Positions 54,635 to 63,728 of a stretch of 64,000 bases of DNA are shown here, one piece after another (the first letter of the stretch is position 1; every line of letters begins with the position of its first letter). Source of the DNA: Pseudomonas baltica (GTDB taxonomy: Bacteria > Pseudomonadota > Gammaproteobacteria > Pseudomonadales > Pseudomonadaceae). The translations under genes and the position numbers were made by a program. The DNA is taken from the NCBI RefSeq assembly GCF_031880315.1, contig NZ_CP134771.1, forward strand, positions 3,808,501 through 3,872,500, written 5' to 3'. The notes beneath the pieces were generated by a model. The model was not told where the DNA came from. It did not search any database and saw only the letters and a program-made list of their open reading frames with translations.

Positions 54635-55009
54635 TTACGCAGCGGTCCTGTAATGCGAAGCTCCCCCAATGCGCACTCCCACCCAAAACAGCCAGGCACG
54701 CCACTTCGCTATGCCCTCAGCGCGCAGCGCACGGTAGAACACTGCGTCGGCGCGGTCGCGGCTCATCACACCAGTGGTGTAGAGAAAGTCATGCACAGTC
54801 GCTGCATAGTTTCCGTATCCCGCTACCAACGCGAAGAGAAGAAACAAAAAAATGTTATGCAGCGAGCCAATGCTGGCGAAGTTTGTTTGGAAACCCGAAG
54901 GCACTGAAATATTGCCTTCTATTTCATCTTCGAGGTCCAGGCGGCCCAGCAAAGTGTGATTCCATTTTCCAACTTGCTCAGTTTTAAGAGTGTTCAAGAA
55001 CTTGCTCAT
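54635..55009 (-). CDS. DUF1353 phage protein
   Basis: The 124-residue protein matches DUF1353: a [18 protein letters not shown] stretch, then [20 protein letters not shown] and a C-terminal VRIGGA. A hydrophobic segment lies near residues 50-65. It overlaps the upstream gene by 4 nt and sits between the fibre genes and the sheath gene, an addition to the P2 order. Function is unknown. Confidence 0.8.
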   Translation of the reverse strand: MSKFLNTLKTEQVGKWNHTLLGRLDLEDEIEGNISVPSGFQTNFASIGSLHNIFLFLLFALVAGYGNYAATVHDFLYTTGVMSRDRADAVFYRALRAEGIAKWRAWLFWVGVRIGGASHYRTAA

Positions 55010-55563
55010 GTTGGCCACCCCTCGACCAGCATCGCATCAGCGTAAGTGCCATCAGTCAGGGCGCTGAGTAAGACGGCCTCGCGGTCATAGCAAGCCTGGA
55101 CATAGTCACCGACGGCATCGGCGATCGCGACTAGCTGCGTAGCACTGAGCTCGATGTATTTTCCGTCAGATTGCTTCCAGTTCACCGAATAACTCGCATC
55201 CCTCTGAGCTCGCACGGCGGCAGCAGTCAGCTTCATCTGCGTCGTTCGATCAGTAAGAACAGCTACGCCGCTTACGGCCGTTCCGGCTGTCTCCCGCAAG
55301 AAGCGCTCATCTGCAATTTTCTGGATGCGGTCTTTGGCGATGTAGTCGGCCGATTCCTCGAACGAGACGAAGGACCAACTGTTACCTTTTCTCGTACCGT
55401 TCCAGCCCACCGCAATATTCGGATGATCATCAACCTGAATAAGTGATGCGGTGTACTCGGGATTGCCAGGAAATACTTCGTCCACCGTAGTCCCACTCGG
55501 ATTTGGAACCGTGACAACGCTAATTACTACGTTGTCTGGGTCCAAGGTCACATAAATGCTCAT
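55006..55563 (-). CDS. DUF4376-type tail fibre assembly-like protein
   Basis: The 185-residue protein has the C-terminal DUF4376 pattern (AVLTDRTTQMKLTAAAVRAQ, WKQSDGKYIELSATQLVAIA). Such proteins take the place of the P2 G fibre-assembly chaperone directly after the fibre gene. It starts 11 bp after H. Confidence 0.8.
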   Translation of the reverse strand: MSIYVTLDPDNVVISVVTVPNPSGTTVDEVFPGNPEYTASLIQVDDHPNIAVGWNGTRKGNSWSFVSFEESADYIAKDRIQKIADERFLRETAGTAVSGVAVLTDRTTQMKLTAAAVRAQRDASYSVNWKQSDGKYIELSATQLVAIADAVGDYVQACYDREAVLLSALTDGTYADAMLVEGWPT

Positions 55564-55574
55564 GCGCGCTCCTG

Positions 55575-57557
55575 TTAAAAAGTAAATCCAGTCAAAATAG
55601 CGGCCGCCAAAATTGCCGCCGTTGTCGACACGGAGTTGAAGAAGAAGTAGGCGATCGTCCTTGGCGTGTGAATGGGCAAGTCAGCAAACGAGTTGTTATT
55701 CGAGCAGAGCCCAGACGAGCTAGTCAGAAGAATTTGTGTAGCCGAACCGCCGGCGACAGCCGCAATCCCGCCCTGAAGCGTCATTGGGCCGCTGCTATAG
55801 TTTGAGGTCATGCTCAAAAAACCATCTACGGACAGCGCGCCAAAAGGAATGCTCGCAGATGCCACCGTTTGCCAGGATTGCGACGTTGGTATGGCCGAAA
55901 GACTCACAATTGCAGACTGAGCCAGTCTTACCCTTCGACCTACCTGGGTGAACGCACCAAAGGTGGTCGGAGTGCTGCCCACCGGAGCAATCCCGATCAG
56001 AGCTGTAGCGGTATAGCCCGCTGGAAGGTTTGCGCCTTGATACGTTGCAGGAGCGCCTACCGTCCCAACTGTCCCGGCCGACTCCATCTGCCCAAAAACG
56101 CCATAAGCCTTGGTTACCGGGTTGTAAGCAGCGTAAACCAGCAAGAACCCGTTTGCCGTGGCAGAACCCGTATCCAATCCGCCTATACCTGTTTTGCTCA
56201 AACTGAGCTGCGCTGAAAAGTTGGGGATCTTCCACGTCTTGCTGGAGTTCGCCACGCCTACGATGACCCAGTCGTCGACCCATCCAGAAATTGTCGCGCC
56301 GACGATGGTGATATTTCGAATACGTGCCGATGGCCCGATGCCCGCTGGCGCAGATAGCGGCGCGCCGCCAGCGTTGCTCAACAGCACCCACGACCCAGTA
56401 CCTATCGCGCTGTTCCACTGCAGAACCAACTCGCCATTGGCAGCGATCTCGCCGCCTTGCAAGACAGAGTGCGTCAGGTCCACGATCGGAGCGGGCGCCA
56501 AGGCATTGACCTTGAATGTCGCTGCCCCGGGGTTTGGATTCGAAGCTTTTAGCCGGACTACCATTTGATCTTTCAGCTCGGTTATCGCCGGGGAATACAG
56601 TCCAACGTAGGCACCAGCCGCGCCGGTATCGACGGCCAGAATTCCCGCGGAAACCTGAATTGCCTGCGCCACGCGAAGTGCCGTCATGGTCTTGCTCGCG
56701 TTGATGCCGGCGATAGCTTCGGACTGGGAGGCCTGCTTGCCGACCAGCAGTTCGAACACCAGCGCAGTGGCGCCAAGCGTGATGGGTGCGTTGGTCGTCA
56801 ACTGCCAGATGCTATCCGCGTACGCATCGCCTTCCTCTACGACCACCAGGACGCCAGGGGTAACCTCGGCAGATATATCAGCGTCCGTTGCCCGGGACCA
56901 AGGGCCGGCGGCCGCGACGTACAAACCGTTGTCTTTCCCGGTGTTCTGCGTCGGTACCAGGACGCGATCTCCTGCGACCACCACGACGCCATCGACGGTT
57001 TGTAGCCCGCTCAGGACGATGTTTGCAGTTGCGACAGCTCGTACTGATTGCTTGTAGTCCTGCTTGCTCAGTTCCGTAGCAACGGCCTGATCTACATAGG
57101 CCCTGGTAGCCAATACCACCGAAGGGTCGATTTTCAACTCAACACTGCTGGTATTGCTGACGATCAGGTTCATGCGCACAGTCTGGGTGCGCCCCGAGCC
57201 CTGAGTGAGCAGCGGCTTGAAGGATGGCGGGCAGTTGGCCACAGCAACCATATCGCCGGCATCGTCGTATAGCGCTAGCTCGCGGATCCAGAACCCGCCG
57301 ACCTCGGCCGGGATGACCTGCTCGGCAACTATGATCGCTGAGTTATTCGGGTCCACCTTCAGCTGGTTGAGCGGTGCGCGGCGAACTTCATTGATGAGCT
57401 TGGTCTGGGTCGCTGCAGGCATTGGCTCAGTGCCGTTCGCATCACCCACACCCATTTGAGTGATTTTCCATCCAATGCCGAGGGCATCGGCGTTCGCCTG
57501 CTTGGCCAGGCCGATGTTTGTGAGGATGGCGTAAAACTGCGAGGTCTGGTCGGTCAT
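55575..57557 (-). CDS. H: Phage tail fibre protein H
   Basis: The 660-residue fibre: the N-terminal 140 residues are the conserved P2-like fibre attachment part (QFYAILTNIGLAKQANADAL, WIRELALYDDAGDMVAVAN). The rest is repetitive and beta-rich, as in receptor-binding shafts and tips. It overlaps I by 4 nt. The tip region has no recognised domain and sets host range. Confidence 0.92.
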   Translation of the reverse strand: MTDQTSQFYAILTNIGLAKQANADALGIGWKITQMGVGDANGTEPMPAATQTKLINEVRRAPLNQLKVDPNNSAIIVAEQVIPAEVGGFWIRELALYDDAGDMVAVANCPPSFKPLLTQGSGRTQTVRMNLIVSNTSSVELKIDPSVVLATRAYVDQAVATELSKQDYKQSVRAVATANIVLSGLQTVDGVVVVAGDRVLVPTQNTGKDNGLYVAAAGPWSRATDADISAEVTPGVLVVVEEGDAYADSIWQLTTNAPITLGATALVFELLVGKQASQSEAIAGINASKTMTALRVAQAIQVSAGILAVDTGAAGAYVGLYSPAITELKDQMVVRLKASNPNPGAATFKVNALAPAPIVDLTHSVLQGGEIAANGELVLQWNSAIGTGSWVLLSNAGGAPLSAPAGIGPSARIRNITIVGATISGWVDDWVIVGVANSSKTWKIPNFSAQLSLSKTGIGGLDTGSATANGFLLVYAAYNPVTKAYGVFGQMESAGTVGTVGAPATYQGANLPAGYTATALIGIAPVGSTPTTFGAFTQVGRRVRLAQSAIVSLSAIPTSQSWQTVASASIPFGALSVDGFLSMTSNYSSGPMTLQGGIAAVAGGSATQILLTSSSGLCSNNNSFADLPIHTPRTIAYFFFNSVSTTAAILAAAILTGFTF

Positions 57558-58165
57558 GGGTAGATGTCCAAGGTATCAATAGTTGTTTCACGGGCCACGC
57601 GGCCGATGACGCCCGAGACCTCGATGTCTCGGGGTTCAGGTGGGTAAACGTCGATTTCATCGCCGTCGTATGCAGCGGCGCCGCGATAGGTGCGGCCATC
57701 GGTGCCCAGGCTGATGGCGAGGCCAGTCAGCTGCCTGCTTAGGGGTTTGGCGTCGTCGATGAGCCAGGTGAGCAGGTCATACATCTCCTCGGTGATCCCG
57801 GTGTCGAGGACACCGACCTTGATCGCGAACGTGCCAGGCACGCCGGGCGGTACCGTCTGCCACCACTCCACAACCTCGAGCAGATAACCCAGTGGCTCGA
57901 CGACACGCCGCAGCGCGCCGATCGTCCCCTTGTGGGAGTGGACGTAGTAGGACGATTTGATGACCTGTCGCTTGGTCACTTCTGACCAGGTCGAGTCCCA
58001 GCGATCTACCGAAAAAGCCCAGGCAAGGTACGGCAGCAGGTCGACGGGGCAGCGGTCCGGGCTCACCAGGTCCTTGATAGGAATCGGGACTTGGTAAATC
58101 AAAGCGATGGCTTCGGCCGTCAGGCTCTCCAGCTGCTTCGCGTTTGGCGGAAGTAGGGCAGTCAT
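57554..58165 (-). CDS. I: Phage tail protein I
   Basis: This 203-residue baseplate wedge protein of the P2 I family (DLVSPDRCPVDLLPYLAWAF, RQVIKSSYYVHSHKGTIGAL). It is joined by 4-nt overlaps to J before it and H after it. Confidence 0.94.
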   Translation of the reverse strand: MTALLPPNAKQLESLTAEAIALIYQVPIPIKDLVSPDRCPVDLLPYLAWAFSVDRWDSTWSEVTKRQVIKSSYYVHSHKGTIGALRRVVEPLGYLLEVVEWWQTVPPGVPGTFAIKVGVLDTGITEEMYDLLTWLIDDAKPLSRQLTGLAISLGTDGRTYRGAAAYDGDEIDVYPPEPRDIEVSGVIGRVARETTIDTLDIYP

Positions 58166-59076
58166 GTCTGGGCTCCGACCACGACGCGGACGCTGGTGCA
58201 GTACGCGGCTTGGCTGGAAGTGGGAGTGATGTCCACCCAGTTCGCAAGAACCACCTTGCGCACGCCTTCGACATGCAGCGCGGCGTCGATCGCGGATCGG
58301 GCAATTTCCACACCTAGCCGGCGGCGTTGGTTTACGAACGCCGTCAGCTTCGCTTCGGAGGCTGCGCGGATCGGCTCGGCCTCGGGCCCAGTCGAAGGCA
58401 GGTAGATGGTCGCGTCCACGCTGTATGGCATTACCTGGGCGGACTGGACCGTCAGGCGATCGGCGACTGGGCGCCGATCATCGTCGCTTAGGTACGCCGC
58501 GACGGTCGCAACCACATCGTCCGATACCGTACCGTCGGCCAGGAGCGATTGCACGGTGACCACCACTTCCGCTGGGGAGGGGCTATCCGCTGTCGCGTCG
58601 GCGATGGTCCCGTGGGCACTGCGCGCGTGCAAGATATAGCTGTTACGGGGGCCCGCAGTGGAAAGGCCTTCCCAAGCCATCTGGGCGCGTTCGCGGAGGC
58701 TGTCATCGGACTCCATAACTGCTGCGACAGGGGGTACCGCGGTTGGATCGGCCGGAGTGACCACTAGGCGAGAGACGTTGCAATTCGCCGCGAGCTGCAC
58801 CAAGTCATCGCCCTTTGCCTTGGCGAGCATGGTCGCAAGGGCCGCCTCGTTCACCCGTTGGCGCCAGAGCGTCTCACGATATGCGTTCTCCTGGATGAGT
58901 TTTGTCAGTGGCTCCGACTCGAGGGCCAGCGTCGCGGCCACCTCGGCCTGCTGTGCCGTTGGCCAAAGACTGACCGCGTAGGCCTTGCGCTCTGCGAGGA
59001 TGATTTCGTAGTCGATCTGCTCGACCACGGCGGGATCCGGCAGGGCTGCGAGGTCGATCGGCGTAAAGGTAGTCAT
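58162..59076 (-). CDS. J: Baseplate assembly protein J
   Basis: This 304-residue protein is of the P2 gpJ family (TPIDLAALPDPAVVEQIDYE, RLGVEIARSAIDAALHVEGV). Codon 59076 is the canonical start; the open extension further upstream lies within W. Confidence 0.94.
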   Translation of the reverse strand: MTTFTPIDLAALPDPAVVEQIDYEIILAERKAYAVSLWPTAQQAEVAATLALESEPLTKLIQENAYRETLWRQRVNEAALATMLAKAKGDDLVQLAANCNVSRLVVTPADPTAVPPVAAVMESDDSLRERAQMAWEGLSTAGPRNSYILHARSAHGTIADATADSPSPAEVVVTVQSLLADGTVSDDVVATVAAYLSDDDRRPVADRLTVQSAQVMPYSVDATIYLPSTGPEAEPIRAASEAKLTAFVNQRRRLGVEIARSAIDAALHVEGVRKVVLANWVDITPTSSQAAYCTSVRVVVGAQT

Positions 59077-59426
59077 GCGGTGGCTCCCATGTTCAGCGGT
59101 ACGCGCAGGCTGGTCGAGGAATTGGTGTCTACCCGGGTAGCGCTGATATCGAGGAATGCTTGCCCAGGGCTGTCGCCCAGGGTCAGTTGGATCTGGCTCA
59201 AACGGATCCTCGGTTCCCAGCGCATCAACGCTGTAGCGATTGCGGCGTAGGCCTGCAGGCGTGTGGCATCGTTCAAGGGCCAGTCCACAAGGTCTGCGAG
59301 CTGGCTGCCGTATTCGCGGCGCATCACCCGAGATCCGAGAGGCGTGGTCAGGATGTCGCCGATCGACTGCACCAGGTGCTCGTTGTCGGTGATGGTTCGG
59401 CCCGTGGCCGCGTTCATGCCAATCAT
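59073..59426 (-). CDS. W: Baseplate protein W (gp25-like)
   Basis: The 117-residue GPW/gp25 family protein (SIGDILTTPLGSRVMRREYG, then LVDWPLN). It forms the sheath-initiating part of the baseplate. It overlaps both V and J by 4 nt. Confidence 0.95.
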   Translation of the reverse strand: MIGMNAATGRTITDNEHLVQSIGDILTTPLGSRVMRREYGSQLADLVDWPLNDATRLQAYAAIATALMRWEPRIRLSQIQLTLGDSPGQAFLDISATRVDTNSSTSLRVPLNMGATA

Positions 59427-59968
59427 GGGACCGGCCCGTCGGAGACGCCGCCGCCACGCTGGACGCCGCTGGTCCTGTGGTTGATCAGGCTGATTTTCTG
59501 AGGTCCGGCGGTCACGTCCTGGGTCGAGTTGATCAACCCATCAACGTCAAGGTTTCCCACGATCGACATACCACCAGGTGCGACGACATCCACCTTGCCG
59601 CCGCTTGGTAGCGTGGCGGTGAGGGTGTGGGTGTCGGTGTCATAGTCGATGACGGCCCCGTCGCGATACTTGCGGCGATGGCGGGTCAGACTGGTGTCAG
59701 GTGCAGGAAACTGGTTGCTGTAGATGCCCACCAGCACGAAGCCGGTTGCCGGGTCGCCCGAAGGCGAGAGAATCACGCACTGCTCGCCAATGCTGGGCGG
59801 ATCCCATTCGCTGTCGGTACCGGCGCGTGGCGCGAAAAAGGGAAGCCAGGCCGATACCAGGCCACCGCTTTTGACCCGGCACAGGGGCGCGTTCTGATCG
59901 ATTTCGGCAATGGTGCCGCCACGGATCAGGTTTTCAAGGCGTCGGGTCAGATCGGAGAGTTTGTCCAT
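59423..59968 (-). CDS. V: Baseplate spike protein V
   Basis: The 181-residue spike has an N-terminal OB-like part (IAEIDQNAPLCRVKSGGLVS) and a beta-helical tail with a terminal ISLINHRTSGVQRGG stretch. It is the membrane-puncturing tip of P2-like tails. ATG-59968 gives the family length. Confidence 0.94.
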   Translation of the reverse strand: MDKLSDLTRRLENLIRGGTIAEIDQNAPLCRVKSGGLVSAWLPFFAPRAGTDSEWDPPSIGEQCVILSPSGDPATGFVLVGIYSNQFPAPDTSLTRHRRKYRDGAVIDYDTDTHTLTATLPSGGKVDVVAPGGMSIVGNLDVDGLINSTQDVTAGPQKISLINHRTSGVQRGGGVSDGPVP

Positions 59969-60042
59969 GCCGCCGATGGTGGCGCTCGCGCGTGCGAGGA
60001 TCATCCAGCTGGCGATGTAGAAAGGGGCGTTACAAGGGGTGA

Positions 60043-60498
60043 TCAGATTCTGATGTGGTCGATCACCGCATTACGGATGGCTTCGAGCTCTGCCTGGGTA
60101 AAGCCCAGCAGCTCCCGCGGGTCGTAGCGCACATCCGCCTGGCCAAAGGCCGGCCGATCATTCAAACCGTATTGGTGCACCCTAGCGATCCGCCCGACCC
60201 TACCAGCGAAACCAACGGTGAAGCCTGACATGGTGGTCTGGGTGCGGAAGTACTTGGCGGTCCGTAGCTTGGTGAACATCTTACTTTTGATCCGGCCCTT
60301 TTTGCCACGCAGGTCCTTTTTTGGCTTCCGGGGGACGAACGAGCTGCCGTCTGGGTTGCGCTGAGAAGCAATGCGCTGGGCTTGGCTGCGACGAATGTCA
60401 CGGGCCAGGGTACCCATCAATTTGCGGCGCTCGGGACCATTCAGGCGCTCAAGCAGGGCTCCGGCCCAATGTTCAACCGCGCGCAAGTCATCCGTCAT
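60043..60498 (-). CDS. S: Phage virion morphogenesis / tail completion protein S
   Basis: The 151-residue gpS family protein (LMGTLARDIRRSQAQRIASQ, GFAGRVGRIARVHQYGL). ATG-60498 overlaps the R stop by 4 nt and follows a GGGGAG. Confidence 0.93.
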   Translation of the reverse strand: MTDDLRAVEHWAGALLERLNGPERRKLMGTLARDIRRSQAQRIASQRNPDGSSFVPRKPKKDLRGKKGRIKSKMFTKLRTAKYFRTQTTMSGFTVGFAGRVGRIARVHQYGLNDRPAFGQADVRYDPRELLGFTQAELEAIRNAVIDHIRI

Positions 60499-60977
60499 GG
60501 CTCCCCCCAAACCCAGAGCGTATCGCCGGCGCTGTTGCGAACCGTTATGCCTGGGGCCAGGAACAGCTCTTCGTCCACGATCGGCTCTGCGGGGTGCGAC
60601 ACTTGGAGCGATCCATCGTCCATCCTTTTGACGATCACTCGTTCGGTCAGTGGCAGTTTGATGGACAGATCTACCTTACTGTTGTCTAGGACATCGGCCT
60701 CGAAGCTGATGGCCTCTTTGCCTTTGTCCAGGTTTTCCATGAGCTCGCGCTGGTTGACCAGCACCCAGGCGAACAGGGGAATGGCTACGGCGTCGGGGTG
60801 CCCGGCGTAATCGGTGAGGATTAGGTTCAGCGTGTAGGAGTACTCGAAGGACAGGCCTGGCGCTGCGGTGCTGCGCATTGTGCCGTTGTCCACGAAGACG
60901 ATCATGCGATCGGGGTTGTGGCGCAGCTCGGGAATGGTCGCCATCAGATGAGCGCGCAGGGACTCGGGTTTGTTCAT
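60495..60977 (-). CDS. R: Phage tail completion protein R
   Basis: This 160-residue protein is of the P2 gpR family (KPESLRAHLMATIPELRHNP, LNLILTDYAGHPDAVAIPLF). Its start overlaps the stop of the outer spanin gene. Confidence 0.93.
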   Translation of the reverse strand: MNKPESLRAHLMATIPELRHNPDRMIVFVDNGTMRSTAAPGLSFEYSYTLNLILTDYAGHPDAVAIPLFAWVLVNQRELMENLDKGKEAISFEADVLDNSKVDLSIKLPLTERVIVKRMDDGSLQVSHPAEPIVDEELFLAPGITVRNSAGDTLWVWGEP

Positions 60978-61240
60978 TTCGCCTTCGCCTGTTTGACCTG
61001 GTGCTCGTAAATCATATCGACTTGGGCAGCGCAGGCGGCCCAGTCCGCTTCGACAGCCTCGGCGTCGGTGAGCAACGCGCCGTTATTTCGCGGCCCCGTC
61101 GCTCCCAGCGTGCATGGGATCACCGCTGGACAGCCAGTCTCGATAAGCAGCTGCGCCGGTGATGGCGGGGCGCTCGCGCAGGCGGCGAGCAACATCAGGC
61201 AAAGGCTGGTCAGCCCATTTCTGCAATTCTTCGTTTTCAC
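60974..61240 (-). CDS. lysC: Outer-membrane spanin lipoprotein (Rz1/LysC type)
   Basis: The 88-residue lipoprotein has a lipobox (LMLLAACAS, Cys near residue 21) followed by a Pro-rich start of the mature part. The gene overlaps the 3' 158 bp of the inner spanin gene in another frame, the usual nested Rz/Rz1 layout. The pair disrupts the outer membrane at the end of lysis. Confidence 0.88.
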   Translation of the reverse strand: MKTKNCRNGLTSLCLMLLAACASAPPSPAQLLIETGCPAVIPCTLGATGPRNNGALLTDAEAVEADWAACAAQVDMIYEHQVKQAKAK

Positions 61241-61526
61241 GCTTCAAGTCCTCAATCTGCTTGTTCCGTTTGGCTACGCCCAGCTTGAGGTCCTGATGCA
61301 ACCGCATCAGGCTGGCCTGGCTCATTCGTTCGTCTTTGAGCTCAGCGGCTAAATGCAATTGGGCAGCTTCGGCGCGGTTTGCTCGGTCCAGGGCGGTGTC
61401 GGCGTCCTTCTGCGCGAGCTCGGTGTTCTTATCCGCGACCTCGATCCGCTGCGCCTGCGCCCAGAGCAGCAGAGCAAGGGCGGTCAGTAGGGCGAGGCCG
61501 TAGAGGGCCTGGCGGAGCGTGCTCAT
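61083..61526 (-). CDS. lysB: Inner-membrane spanin (Rz/LysB type)
   Basis: The 147-residue protein has an N-terminal signal-anchor (ALYGLALLTALALLLWAQA), a long coiled coil (about residues 30-105) and a C-terminal region. Its 3' part encodes the outer spanin in a second frame. Together they link the two membranes during lysis. Confidence 0.9.
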   Translation of the reverse strand: MSTLRQALYGLALLTALALLLWAQAQRIEVADKNTELAQKDADTALDRANRAEAAQLHLAAELKDERMSQASLMRLHQDLKLGVAKRNKQIEDLKRENEELQKWADQPLPDVARRLRERPAITGAAAYRDWLSSGDPMHAGSDGAAK

Positions 61527-61729
61527 GCCCGGTACCAGCCGGCAGCGTTCATGGCACCGGTGTCCAAGCGGCGAATATCACCGCGGATCACGACAGCCCG
61601 GAGTCCGGGCTTGGCGATGGTCAGCGCCTCGATAAGTTCGTGGGCCAACGCCTGCGGCGCGTCTTCGGGCAGCTGGAATATGTCACCGTCCTGCGGGGAC
61701 AATTTGCGGATGGCGTCGATATCGATCAT
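61523..61729 (-). CDS. Hypothetical phage protein in the lysis cluster
   Basis: The 68-residue protein (LSPQDGDIFQLPEDAPQALA, AVVIRGDIRRLD). Its start overlaps the endolysin stop by 4 nt and its stop overlaps the spanin start by 4 nt. No function is known. Confidence 0.75.
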   Translation of the reverse strand: MIDIDAIRKLSPQDGDIFQLPEDAPQALAHELIEALTIAKPGLRAVVIRGDIRRLDTGAMNAAGWYRA

Positions 61730-62565
61730 GCGGCCACCTCCACGGCGCTCGCAGAGGCGTGCCGGTCATAGGCGCGCTCGAGCTTGGTGTCGTAAAGGTT
61801 GCGCAGGTAGTCGGGGCCATTGTAGGCCTTGGCAAAAGCTGCCCATTTTTTTCCGCGCAGGGCCTTCAGCAGCGCCGGATCGGCTTCAATGAAGCGGATG
61901 AAAGCTTCGAACTGCTCGTTCTCGTCCTGGGCCATCAGCCCGGCGAAGGCCTGCACGCTGGGATAGCCCAATCGCACGGCGTGAAAACCCATGATCTGGA
62001 AGGCGCCCCAGCTGGCCGACTCCAGCGCACTGGTTTCATCGATCAACTTGGCGTTGGCCAGGCGCTGGTGTTCGGCGGTACCGCCGCTGTAGCCACCAGG
62101 TGCGGTGTTGACCAGGTTCGGTTGTGCAACGCACAGCTTGTCGGCCCTGGCTTTGAGCTCGCTCGCATCGTCCTGAGTGGAGCGGGTGACCTGCAACTGA
62201 CGATACATGATGTGGCGTTCGTACAGGATCTTCGGTTTGCCATTGGGCAAGAAGCCCGCGCCTTGGCTCTCCACCTCGTTGACGGCGAGAATCGCGGCAA
62301 GCTCGACGCCCAGGCGTTGGGCGCCAACGGCGAGCGCTGCCTGGGAAAGAAGTCCTGGCGCCTCGACGCCGTTGATGGTGGCGATGGTCTTGGGTCCGGC
62401 GATACCGTCTGCGACCAATCCCTTTCGGGCCTGATAGGCGCGCACTGCGGATTCGGTTGAATCGCCGAAGTAGCCATCATCGGCCACCTTGAATCCTGCC
62501 TTGGTCAGTGCGCGCTGTAGGTCGCACACGTCCTGGTTGCGGTCACCGTGCTGAAGCGAATTCAT
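61726..62565 (-). CDS. N-acetylmuramidase-family endolysin with peptidoglycan-binding domain
   Basis: In this 279-residue protein residues 1-65 are a peptidoglycan-binding domain (LQHGDRNQDVCDLQRALTKA, DGYFGDSTESAVRAYQ). Residues about 85-265 are a DUF3380 N-acetylmuramidase domain (AILAVNEVESQGAGFLPNGK, ILYERHIMYR, SWGAFQIMGFH). It cuts the host cell wall at lysis. It overlaps the holin gene by 4 nt. Confidence 0.92.
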   Translation of the reverse strand: MNSLQHGDRNQDVCDLQRALTKAGFKVADDGYFGDSTESAVRAYQARKGLVADGIAGPKTIATINGVEAPGLLSQAALAVGAQRLGVELAAILAVNEVESQGAGFLPNGKPKILYERHIMYRQLQVTRSTQDDASELKARADKLCVAQPNLVNTAPGGYSGGTAEHQRLANAKLIDETSALESASWGAFQIMGFHAVRLGYPSVQAFAGLMAQDENEQFEAFIRFIEADPALLKALRGKKWAAFAKAYNGPDYLRNLYDTKLERAYDRHASASAVEVAA

Positions 62566-62876
62566 AGCTGGTCCACCTTGCGATTGAAAAATTGACTGGC
62601 CAGCGCTCGGGTGCCCTCGACACCGAGCAGGCCGATAACCCCCCCGAAGAACGGGCCAGTGGTGCTGGGAATGCCCAAGAGCGAGAGGCCGCTGCAGGCC
62701 GCCATGGCCAGGGCGCCGCACAGGGGAGCCTCCAAGGCGAATCGGCGCCAGTTACCGCCGCCGTACATCACGCGCAGCATGGCGATGAATGCGGCTAAGC
62801 CGCCGGCGTAGATGCCAGGCCAGTTTTGCTCGAGCCAGCTCGCAAACCAGGCCCAGGTGTCGGGTTTGTCAGGCAT
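62562..62876 (-). CDS. Phage holin
   Basis: The 104-residue protein has membrane segments near residues 18-37 (YAGGLAAFIAMLRVMYG) and 50-90 (CGALAMAACSGLSLLGI, FFGGVIGLLGVEGTRALASQ). It resembles holins of pyocin/phiCTX-like phages. ATG-62876 is chosen for family length. Confidence 0.85.
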   Translation of the reverse strand: MPDKPDTWAWFASWLEQNWPGIYAGGLAAFIAMLRVMYGGGNWRRFALEAPLCGALAMAACSGLSLLGIPSTTGPFFGGVIGLLGVEGTRALASQFFNRKVDQL

Positions 62877-62945
62877 GGGCGTGACTCCAGAATCCAAGGT
62901 AGATGTTTGTTGGCCAATCCCGGCCGGTGGTGTTGTCGTGGTAAA

Positions 62946-63155
62946 TCAATCCCATAGGTTCACAACCTGCTGCTCTTCGGCCTGCGGCGGCTCGTCTGGA
63001 AGCGTCACCAACGTACCGTGCGGCAAGATGGGGCCCAGATCAGCAAGTCCGGGGTTCGCATCGAGCACGGCCTCCGTCACGCTGGCGGTCCGGCCATAGA
63101 CTCTCCAGCAGATGGCATCGACGGTGTCGCCCTGCTGGGCGTAGACGGCGGCCAT
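62946..63155 (-). CDS. X: Phage tail protein X
   Basis: This 69-residue LysM-like protein of the P2 X family (VYAQQGDTVDAICWRVYGRT, ILPHGTLVTLPDEPP). It shares its first base with the end of the L gene. Confidence 0.92.
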   Translation of the reverse strand: MAAVYAQQGDTVDAICWRVYGRTASVTEAVLDANPGLADLGPILPHGTLVTLPDEPPQAEEQQVVNLWD

Positions 63156-63619
63156 CAGATCAACTCCACTGTCGAATGCCCGATGCCGAGCAGATCGCGG
63201 ATGGCAAAGCGCGCATCGCGGCGATATTCGTCGATCGAGGGAGTGATTTCGTCTGCGTTGCGGTTACCTTCCGCGCTGCTGTCGAAGCTGCGGTACCGCT
63301 CGAACAGTTCCGATGCCGCAGTGCAATAGATCGCCCGCAGATAGAGCAATACCAGCTGGCTTTTCCCTGCGATCTGGTCCGCAGGCACATCCGCCAAGGT
63401 GTTGAAGCCTGCGGCCTTGTGCTCCGCCATGACCCGGGACAACTCTTGGTTAACCTGGATCAGTGCATTCACGGCGGCGACCTCGAGGCGCGCGTCGCTG
63501 ACAGTCCCATCGAGGCGAATGGAGGCGCGCATCTGGATGCCGTCGATATCGGGCCAGAACCCGTTATTGGTGATGGGGTAACTCCCCGTCGGGGTCCCTG
63601 TGGCTATGAAGCCGCTCAT
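63155..63619 (-). CDS. L: Head completion/stabilization protein L
   Basis: The 154-residue gpL homologue (PITNNGFWPDIDGIQMRASI, IPSIDEYRRD-like DEITPSIDEYRRDARFAI). ATG-63619 is the start; the open frame before it lacks similarity. A head gene here shows the element makes, or once made, capsids. Confidence 0.92.
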   Translation of the reverse strand: MSGFIATGTPTGSYPITNNGFWPDIDGIQMRASIRLDGTVSDARLEVAAVNALIQVNQELSRVMAEHKAAGFNTLADVPADQIAGKSQLVLLYLRAIYCTAASELFERYRSFDSSAEGNRNADEITPSIDEYRRDARFAIRDLLGIGHSTVELI

Positions 63620-63728
63620 GGTCTGGCCGCCTGGTCGAATTAGTCGGCGGTGGCCGGGGCGTCTCAGCAAGGACAACAAGTTACCTGCTGATCAGCCCCG
63701 GGCCGCCGGGGTTGCGGGGTACGCTCGG

